DNA of 11,574 nucleotides from Pseudomonadota bacterium (GTDB taxonomy: Bacteria; Pseudomonadota; Alphaproteobacteria; Rhizobiales; Aestuariivirgaceae), in assembly GCA_016522385.1 (NCBI GenBank), contig JAEKFU010000737.1:1-11574 (forward strand), in the 5' to 3' direction. Shown one piece after another: positions 1 through 4,827 of the stretch (position 1 is its first letter; each line of letters starts with the position of its first letter). The position numbers and the translations under genes are program-made. The notes under the pieces were generated by a model, which was given only the letters and a program-made list of their open reading frames with translations, did not search any database and was not told the DNA's origin.

Positions 1-350
1 GGAAACAGTGCGATCCCGAAGGCGCACAGTCCGGCGAGAGTCGCCAACCGGCACTCCTTGGAACACTCGCCCCTATAAGCGATCAAAAACGTCCCGATAA
101 AAACCAGCGCACCGACCAGCACATCGCCGAAAAACTGCGCAAAGTAGAAGTGACTGATGGAATCATAAAAACACGTCCCGGTCACCGCCCCAAACATCAT
201 GACGAACGGCAGCCCCAACGCAACGCTGCCAACCAGCACCGCCAGAAACTGTTGATCCAGCACATATTGCCGATCGTCGGTATATTTGAACTCGGGGTCA
301 GGTTGATAGCGCCCCACCCCGGTTTCAAACAGCGCCAGAAGATTTTTCAT
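1..350 (-). CDS. Hypothetical integral membrane protein, C-terminally cut by window edge
   Basis: A minus-strand frame opens with ATG at 350-348, preceded by a good ribosome binding site (GGAGGG, five bases upstream), and stays open for 116 codons to the window edge, so the C-terminus is missing. The visible product has a soluble N-terminal 30 residues, then hydrophobic segments at about 34-57, 72-92 and 102 onward, which predicts an inner-membrane protein. Between the first two segments lies DSISHFYFAQFFGDVLVGA, which looks like a conserved loop-to-helix motif of small uncharacterised multi-spanning proteins. A pair of Cys (C96, C100) follows the second segment. I cannot name the family. It lies downstream of soxR on the same strand after a 122-bp gap, so co-transcription is possible but not shown. 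The overlapping plus-strand frames have no ribosome site and no family resemblance. Confidence 0.7.
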   Translation of the reverse strand, partial: MKNLLALFETGVGRYQPDPEFKYTDDRQYVLDQQFLAVLVGSVALGLPFVMMFGAVTGTCFYDSISHFYFAQFFGDVLVGALVFIGTFLIAYRGECSKECRLATLAGLCAFGIALF

Positions 351-472
351 GGAAACCCTCCAGTCTTCCATAGCCGCGATACCCAGGAAAACGTATCAGG
401 CAGTCGGCGTATGGGCTGTGGGAAACCTCACGGAAAGTCAAGAATTCCGCTATCGTCGTCCAAACGACACGC

Positions 473-943
473 TTACCGCTGCTTCCGGGGCGCCTCCGAC
501 CGATCACCCATCAGATATCGAGGCCCGGTGCCATAGTCGGCCGCGCGGTCCTCCGGATTGTACAGACTGCAGATCCTCAGCGAAAGGCAGCCGCAGCCGA
601 TGCAACCGTCCAGGTTGTCGCGCAGCCGGTGCAGTGTCTCGATCCGCTGATCGAGATTAGCGCGGAACTGTCGGCTGATTCGCGCCCAGTCGGCTTTGCC
701 AGGCGTGCGCCCGTTCGGAAGGGTCTGCAGCTGATCACGGATCTGCCGGATCGAAAAGCCGAGCTGCTGGGCGATCAGAACAAAGGAAAGCCGCCTGATA
801 TCCGAGCGCCGGAACTGCCGCCTGCCGCCGGCATCGCGCCGAGGAGCCACAAGGCCCTTTTCCTCATAGAACCGGATCGCCGACACGGACAATCCGGTGC
901 GTCTTGCCAGTTGCCCGATCGACAAAAGGTCCGAGGAATGCAT
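473..943 (-). CDS. soxR: Redox-sensing MerR-family regulator SoxR
   Basis: This 156-residue protein is a complete SoxR. Residues 6-75 form the MerR-type winged helix-turn-helix (LSIGQLARRTGLSVSAIRFY, then a second helix pair with EEKGLVAPRR). A long dimerisation helix covers roughly 82-111. The C-terminal [2Fe-2S] site is C-x2-C-x-C-x5-C at C114, C117, C119 and C125, followed by the typical SLYNPED. In known SoxR proteins, oxidation of the cluster by redox-cycling compounds or superoxide untwists the target promoter and activates transcription. The ATG at 943 has GAAGGA eight bases upstream. The length matches the family (about 150). The gene is divergent from a VOC-protein gene, and their shared gap contains a SoxR box. 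There is no soxS, as in most non-enteric bacteria, where SoxR acts directly on a few genes. Confidence 0.97.
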   Translation of the reverse strand: MHSSDLLSIGQLARRTGLSVSAIRFYEEKGLVAPRRDAGGRRQFRRSDIRRLSFVLIAQQLGFSIRQIRDQLQTLPNGRTPGKADWARISRQFRANLDQRIETLHRLRDNLDGCIGCGCLSLRICSLYNPEDRAADYGTGPRYLMGDRSEAPRKQR

Positions 944-982
944 GGCGGTTTCCTTCTTCAGTAGATGGCCAAAAATAATGAC

Positions 983-1013
983 TTGACCTCAACCAAGGTT
1001 GAGTAACTACGCT
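983..1013 (+). promoter_or_regulatory. SoxR-activated promoter with SoxR box
   Basis: The sequence has a -35 TTGACC (983-988), a 19-bp spacer and a -10 TACGCT (1008-1013). The overlong spacer is the hallmark of MerR-family activated promoters. Centred in it is the inverted repeat CTCAACC-AA-GGTTGAG (988-1003), with perfect 7-bp arms. It aligns base for base with the E. coli soxS promoter layout (CCTCAAGTTAACTTGAGG at the same offset). It points at the VOC gene 46 bp downstream and lies 40 bp upstream of the soxR start, so SoxR bound here could also repress its own gene. Confidence 0.92.
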
Positions 1014-1059
1014 GCCCTCATGCTTCACACAACCCCTCACTGGATCATAGGAGAGAACC

Positions 1060-1443
1060 ATGGCCCCGGCCCGTCTTGAACATGTAAACATCACCGTCAC
1101 CGACCCCGTTGGCACGGCAGAAAACCTGTGCGCTTTGTTCGACTGGCACATCCGTTGGCGCGGCGAGGCGATACATGGTGGCGAGACCGTCCATGTCGGC
1201 GCCGACGACACTTATCTCGCCGTCTACACCAGGGGTACAGCACCTGATGCCGCCCAGGACAGTTACTCAACCCGCGGCGGTCTCAACCATATCGGCGTCG
1301 TTGTCGACGATCTCGATAGCGTCGAAGCCCGCATCATCAAGGCCGGCTATACGCCCCATTCCCACGCTGACTACGAGCCTGGCCGTCGTTTCTATTTCCA
1401 CGACGAAAACGAAATCGAGTTCGAAGTTGTCAGCTACGCTTGA
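1060..1443 (+). CDS. VOC-family (glyoxalase/dioxygenase fold) protein, predicted SoxR target
   Basis: The product is a 127-residue single-module protein of the vicinal oxygen chelate superfamily. It starts with the usual beta strand carrying the first metal ligand (ARLEHVNITV, H8). The second beta-alpha-beta-beta-beta unit begins LNHIGVVVDD (H77) and ends FHDENEIEFEVVSY, where E120 fits the last metal ligand. Members include glyoxalase I, bleomycin- and fosfomycin-resistance proteins and extradiol dioxygenases; this length fits the small glyoxalase or antibiotic-binding types, which work as dimers. The start has GGAGAG five bases upstream. It is transcribed from the SoxR promoter just upstream, so it probably helps with reactive electrophiles or redox-cycling compounds. 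The real substrate is unknown. Confidence 0.88.
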   Translation: MAPARLEHVNITVTDPVGTAENLCALFDWHIRWRGEAIHGGETVHVGADDTYLAVYTRGTAPDAAQDSYSTRGGLNHIGVVVDDLDSVEARIIKAGYTPHSHADYEPGRRFYFHDENEIEFEVVSYA

Positions 1444-1570
1444 GACATAGCGGCGATCACTAAATCTTCTTCATGTGGCATCAGCTGCGCCGCTTATGTC
1501 GCGCCGAATTTAGTGAGACCGTCAACGCACTTCCGGGTCGGTGTGCGAATTCTCACAGACCGGATGCCAC
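1444..1570 (+). other. Dense cluster of interleaved inverted repeats (possible structured RNA)
   Basis: Directly after the VOC stop codon there are four sets of complementary arms. The first is 1444-1455 with 1488-1500, 12 pairs with one bulged A. The second is 1457-1465 with 1508-1516, 9 perfect pairs. The third is 1475-1482 with 1563-1570, 8 perfect pairs. The fourth is 1513-1518 with 1551-1556 (6 pairs), which encloses 1526-1530 with 1543-1547 (5 pairs). Sets one and two interleave like a pseudoknot, and sets two and four compete for 1513-1516, so alternative folds are possible. No T-run follows, so a simple intrinsic terminator is unlikely. It could be a leader of the small gene at 1666, a 3' end of the VOC transcript, a small RNA, or a palindromic mobile repeat. 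Confidence 0.45.
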
Positions 1571-1665
1571 TTTCACAGTACGACTCAGCGCAACTTGAGA
1601 GGAGGGTGCGAACAACTTTCCTGCCGGTCTTGCAGATGAAGAGGCCGCATAGAGGAGAAATCGCC

Positions 1666-1938
1666 ATGACTCACACCCCGAATTCAGACTTCTGGAAGAT
1701 CAACAAGGCAGGCGTGTTAATTGAAGCCATGGACCTTGCAGCCAAGGCCGGCCATCAAGGCGCTACTCGATCATCTGGCAAGTCGATCTATGACAGTTCA
1801 CGCAGTTGGTTTCCTGTATCGGCGGAAGGAAGATCCAGGCCGACAGCTGCCAATCACAAACTGACACCCCGCTTCGCCGCAATCATGTTTGGCATAGGCA
1901 CCCTTTCCGGTTTTCTAGTTGCGAATTGGATCACCTGA
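1666..1938 (+). CDS. Small hypothetical protein with one C-terminal membrane segment
   Basis: The preferred start is the ATG at 1666, which has GGAGAA six bases upstream. The frame is open back to 1513, but those upstream codons overlap the inverted-repeat block and have no ribosome site. The 90-residue product has a polar N-terminus with a short amphipathic stretch (about 14-30), a Ser/Arg-rich linker (34-68) and a hydrophobic C-terminal helix (about 70-88, FAAIMFGIGTLSGFLVANWI). It would therefore be a tail-anchored membrane protein facing the cytoplasm. No family is recognised. The next gene downstream is a relic, so this may itself be an orphan. The good ribosome site and the clear membrane tail argue that it is real. 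Confidence 0.45.
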   Translation: MTHTPNSDFWKINKAGVLIEAMDLAAKAGHQGATRSSGKSIYDSSRSWFPVSAEGRSRPTAANHKLTPRFAAIMFGIGTLSGFLVANWIT

Positions 1939-2008
1939 CAACGGTGTCCAGCATCCCGCGTAATGCCGTCTTCGCAAACCAATTTTGCAGGTACATCGTT
2001 TGGGTTTG

Positions 2009-2500
2009 ATGCCGGGACCCAACACGCAACTGGCGACACAACCTGTGCGAAACGGATCATTCTTCAAGGTCGAGCCCGACATCGAACTCTATTTTGAGGG
2101 GCATGGCAAAGGAGAACACTCTGACCTTCATCCCGGGCTGGACCTATTGCACCGAAGTCTTTCAGCATCAGCTTTCCCATTTCTCCAACACCCGTAGGGT
2201 AATTAGTTTTGACCCGCGCGGTCAGGGGAGGTCCACACTGACGCACAATGGCAACGATTACCGGACACGAAGCTCTGATCTGGCAAAGTTACTGGAGCAC
2301 CTTCGGCTTGAAAATCCCGTGCTTGTTGGGTGGTCGAACGGGTCATTGACGGCTTGGTGCCTGATAAGGCAACAGGCCACCTCGGTGAGAGGGGTTTGGC
2401 GACGATAGATCTGCCGTCGGCACCTTTGATCGGCAATGCTGAGGACTGGACAGAATTCAGCGTGGAGGACGCGACAGACCACTATCAATCACCCCGCTGA
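2009..2500 (+). pseudogene. Alpha/beta-hydrolase relic with two frameshifts and a truncated C-terminus
   Basis: Three joined pieces read as one alpha/beta-hydrolase. From 2009 the frame gives an N-terminus ending FKVEPDIELYFEGHGKGE. At about 2114-2117 the reading moves by one base (one A appears to be missing) and continues NTLTFIPGWTYCTEVFQHQ, then DPRGQGRST, then the nucleophile elbow GWSNGS with its Ser codon at 2334-2336. Near 2380 the frame shifts back and reads GERGLATIDLPSAP and AEDWTEFSVEDATDHYQ before TGA at 2498-2500. A normal family member is about 270 residues with a later Asp and His of the triad; both are lost here. There is no convincing ribosome site at the ATG. It is therefore a decayed gene that cannot make a working hydrolase, unless the indels are sequencing errors. 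Confidence 0.75.
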
Positions 2501-2545
2501 CCCCATCGCTACGTTTCGGGTTCACGGGCAGTTTGCAGATGTTGG

Positions 2546-2734
2546 TTGTTAGATTCACCCAACTGGGCGGCAGAATCGAACACATTGTCCACACAACGAA
2601 TTGACGGCCAAAGTTTTGCATTGCATGAACGAAAGTCGATCCGTCCGCAAGTCGTCTCATGTGAGATGATACTACCTGAGCTGGCGATGCCTATTCTTGA
2701 CTTCGAGCGCAGATTCCAGCATCCCGCACACTAG
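2546..2734 (+). other. Unassigned open frame in decayed region
   Basis: A 62-codon frame (TTG at 2546, TAG at 2732-2734) gives a product with ALHERKSIRPQVV and EMILPELAMPILDFERRFQ, which reads more like real protein than random sequence. It has no ribosome site and no recognised family. It lies between the hydrolase relic and the start-less methyltransferase frame, and shares the reading frame with the latter across the TAG. On the other strand about 2690-2830 also reads plausibly (NARLAAGKKVLMLIDAGYDL), so the coding strand of this scrap is undecided. I take it as a gene fragment. Confidence 0.25.
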
Positions 2735-3067
2735 ATACTGCAGGTCATAGCCCGCATCGATCAGCATCAGAACTTTCTTCCCGGCTGCAAGACGAGCGTT
2801 ATCGAACACTGTGAAAGGGGCCCAAACAACACCTGGCAAGGATCAGCCAGATATGTCTTTGAGATTAAGGACAGTGGGATCTACGAGGAGGCAACCGTCC
2901 GCTTCTTCATCGACGTAGATGATCTGTCGGTAAGATTTGTCAGTTGGGACACGGAGGACAACGCCGCTAGCCTGGAATTCGCATACACCATTTTCGATGA
3001 GGGAGGTGGACAATCCACACTAAAACTCCTTTTCGGCTACAAGAAACTTGGCGGGAAGTTCTTCTGG
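2735..3067 (+). other. In-frame upstream extension of methyltransferase, without a start codon
   Basis: The frame of the downstream methyltransferase stays open for 111 further codons back to the TAG at 2732-2734, but contains no ATG, GTG or TTG. From about 2822 the translation is clearly protein-like: it alternates polar and hydrophobic residues as in a beta-sheet domain (GSARYVFEIKDSGIYEEATV, then EATVRFFIDVDDLSVRFVSW, then GGQSTLKLLFGYKKLGGKFF). The first 30 codons (2735-2821) look less natural. The simplest explanation is that the gene once began further upstream and a rearrangement between about 2735 and 2820 removed the beginning. Confidence 0.55.
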
Positions 3068-3781
3068 GTGCCAGTAAAGCAGATTGGACATCGCTTCTTC
3101 CTCAAATTCATGGACTTGATCGATAAGCGTGCCGGGATCCTCGACCCGAGCGCGCAGCTATCGTTAGACGTCAATCCTGAAGATGACGGGCCGGAGCCAA
3201 AACTCCGCAGCATGCGACAGTTCGACCAACGATCATATGATGCACGCATGCAGGTGTTGAAAAGTCTGCCGGCAAATTCTGTCGGCGCGGAGATTGGCAA
3301 GTATATGGGCGCGTTTGCACAGCTCATCCTCGACAACGTGAAGCCCAAGAAGCTCTATCTGATTGACCCTTGGGCCGCCTCAGCCACCGTAGTCCAGTCC
3401 GGCAGCTGGTATGAGACCGTTGATCAACAGTATATGGACGCCATCTGTGAAATGGTAAATCGGCGGTTTTCAGCTGATGTGGCGGACGGAACTGTACAGA
3501 TCTTGCGAGACTATTCATCAAACGCTTTCAGGTCTATGGACGATGTCAGCTTGGATTGGGTCTATCTGGATGGCGATCATTCCTATGAGACCGTGCGCAA
3601 AGACCTGCAGCTCAGCTTTGCCAAGGTGCGTGGCGGCGGCTTCATTGCCGGCGATGACTGCAGGGTCGTTGATGGTTGGTGGAAAGACAACGTGGTGCGT
3701 GCGGTGACCGAGTTTGTCGATGTCTATCCGGTCGAGCTGGTACTCGAACGCGCCGGGCAGTTTCTGTTGAGGAAGAGTTGA
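3068..3781 (+). CDS. Class I SAM-dependent methyltransferase, probably 5'-truncated
   Basis: From the GTG at 3068 the product is 237 residues. A linker (1-50) leads into a Rossmann-type methyltransferase domain. Motif I is GAEIGKYMGAFAQLIL, and the acidic residue at the end of strand 2 is in LYLIDPW. DWVYLDGDHSYETVRKDL is the strand-4 region typical of the Methyltransf_24 type, and GGGFIAGDDC follows. This domain type is common in glycan and natural-product methyltransferases; the substrate here is unknown. The GTG start is only nominal: its best upstream purine run (GGCGGG) is 12 bases away, and the coding-like frame extends well upstream without any start. ATGs at 3110 and 3212 are alternatives, and 3212 would still give an intact catalytic domain. 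The catalytic half looks undamaged, but whether it is expressed is doubtful. Confidence 0.6.
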   Translation: MPVKQIGHRFFLKFMDLIDKRAGILDPSAQLSLDVNPEDDGPEPKLRSMRQFDQRSYDARMQVLKSLPANSVGAEIGKYMGAFAQLILDNVKPKKLYLIDPWAASATVVQSGSWYETVDQQYMDAICEMVNRRFSADVADGTVQILRDYSSNAFRSMDDVSLDWVYLDGDHSYETVRKDLQLSFAKVRGGGFIAGDDCRVVDGWWKDNVVRAVTEFVDVYPVELVLERAGQFLLRKS

Positions 3782-3883
3782 CGTCATAGAAACTTGTCGA
3801 TGGACGAGGCTCCAGCTGCCCGCTATGGACACACAGCCGCCGTCCCGGTGTAATGGAAAACACGTCAGCCTTGCCGCGGTAGC

Positions 3884-3908
3884 CGAATGTTCTGAGGCAA
3901 AACATTCG
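3884..3908. repeat. Perfect 8-bp hairpin
   Basis: CGAATGTT and AACATTCG pair perfectly around a 9-base loop. It lies about 100 bp after the methyltransferase stop. Only a short CTCTTG follows, so it is at best a weak terminator on the plus strand. Confidence 0.4.
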
Positions 3909-3974
3909 CTCTTGATTACGTTTCGAATGCGAAGGGCGGCTTTCAAAGGCTGGTGCCTGATCATAACCGCAGAC

Positions 3975-3993
3975 CTGGTTGTGGCCCAACCAG
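3975..3993. repeat. Perfect 7-bp hairpin with 5-base loop
   Basis: CTGGTTG and CAACCAG pair around TGGCC. No T-run is next to it on either strand. It is the second hairpin in the gap; its role is unknown. Confidence 0.35.
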
Positions 3994-4155
3994 CGCCACA
4001 CCTCCTCGGAATTCTGGTCGCTTTCAGCAAGAAGTGCCCAAACATCCCAGAAATTGTCATTCGCAAGTTTGATCGGATGACTCAGTAATCGGCTGCGCTT
4101 GCGATAAGACGTTCAACATTACACAACAATTTCACGCGTGCAATACTTGGTTAGC

Positions 4156-4167
4156 CCGTTTAAACGG
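4156..4167. promoter_or_regulatory. 12-bp perfect palindrome before A-rich tract, possible regulator site
   Basis: CCGTTTAAACGG is a perfect palindrome. It is followed at once by about 30 bases that are nearly all A and T (4169-4198). It sits some 210 bp upstream of the hydroxylase operon start. A regulator dimer site beside a bendable or UP-like tract is a reasonable guess, but no known consensus was matched. Confidence 0.3.
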
Positions 4168-4374
4168 CGATAATAAATAAAAATAATAAAAAATAATTGT
4201 GGGTGCGGGACTTGATGTTATTCGTTATGGTTTCCACCAGGTGAAAAACCCCCGCCCCAATACTGTGTACTCGAACAAATTCGCGTGGGGTCGATAGATC
4301 GTCACCTGCCCCAACGATACAGTGCCAACCGACGGGACGGCGCTCAACTCATCACTCTGACCGGGAGGAGTGCG

Positions 4375-4824
4375 ATGAAAATCACAGTCAACAACGCCGA
4401 ACACGTGTTTGAAGGCGACAAGTCCATGCCGGTTCTCTGGTATGTGCGCGACGAATTGGGCCTTATGGGCACCAAATATGGCTGTGGTACCGGCCTGTGC
4501 GGTGCCTGTACCGTGCATGTCGACGGGATGGCCGTGCACGGCTGCACCACGTCCATGGAGGCCGTTGCCGGTAAGAAGGTCACCACCATCGAAGGCCTCA
4601 GTGAGGATGGCAACCATCCGGTCCAGCAGGCCTGGCGCGAACAGAACGTGCCGCAATGCGGCTTCTGCCAGACCGGCCAAATCATGCAGGCCGCCGCGTT
4701 GTTGGCCGAGAACCCCAACCCAACGGACCAGGAAATCCTCGACAATATGGCCGGCAATATCTGCCGCTGTGGCTGCTACCAGCGCATAATTTCAGCAGTC
4801 CGCCAGGCCTCGACGGGAGCATGA
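4375..4824 (+). CDS. Molybdenum hydroxylase [2Fe-2S] subunit (IorA/CoxS family)
   Basis: This 149-residue protein is the small iron-sulfur subunit of a xanthine-oxidase-family hydroxylase. The N-terminal plant-ferredoxin-like domain carries C37, C42, C45 and C57 (CGTGLCGACTVHVDG). The C-terminal helical domain carries C95 and C98 (QCGFCQTGQI) and C130 and C132 (NICRCGCYQRI), so both [2Fe-2S] clusters are complete. The ATG at 4375 has GGGAGGAG four bases upstream; the frame is open further back but without a better start. The length is close to IorA of isoquinoline 1-oxidoreductase (about 150). It would pass electrons from the molybdenum subunit encoded three bases downstream. No FAD subunit is encoded, which fits the IorAB-type two-subunit enzymes. 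Confidence 0.93.
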   Translation: MKITVNNAEHVFEGDKSMPVLWYVRDELGLMGTKYGCGTGLCGACTVHVDGMAVHGCTTSMEAVAGKKVTTIEGLSEDGNHPVQQAWREQNVPQCGFCQTGQIMQAAALLAENPNPTDQEILDNMAGNICRCGCYQRIISAVRQASTGA

Positions 4825-4827
4825 GCC

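Larger units (their letters stand above)
3782..4374. other. 593-bp gap with hairpins, a palindrome and an A-rich tract but no supported gene
   Basis: Short open frames here (for example 3825-4088 on the plus strand and the overlapping minus-strand frames) have no ribosome site and no family resemblance. The contents I can support are a hairpin at 3884-3908, a second at 3975-3993, a 12-bp palindrome at 4156-4167 and an A/T-only stretch around 4169-4198. The last part should contain the promoter of the hydroxylase operon, but I see no confident -35/-10 pair. Confidence 0.5.

Noticed and set aside
150..660. Plus-strand open frames opposite the membrane protein and the soxR tail
   Set aside because: They overlap two well-supported minus-strand genes, have Arg/Pro-rich shadow composition and no ribosome site.
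864..1211. Minus-strand frame spanning the soxR-VOC gap
   Set aside because: It would cover the soxR start, the SoxR promoter and part of the VOC gene; it resembles nothing and is a shadow of the VOC gene.
1513..1665. Longer start for the small membrane protein
   Set aside because: The in-frame upstream codons lie in the inverted-repeat block and have no ribosome site; 1666 has a good one.
3518..4066. Minus-strand 182-codon frame antisense to the methyltransferase and the gap
   Set aside because: Half of it is a shadow of the methyltransferase, it has no ribosome site, and the remainder matched no family I recognise.
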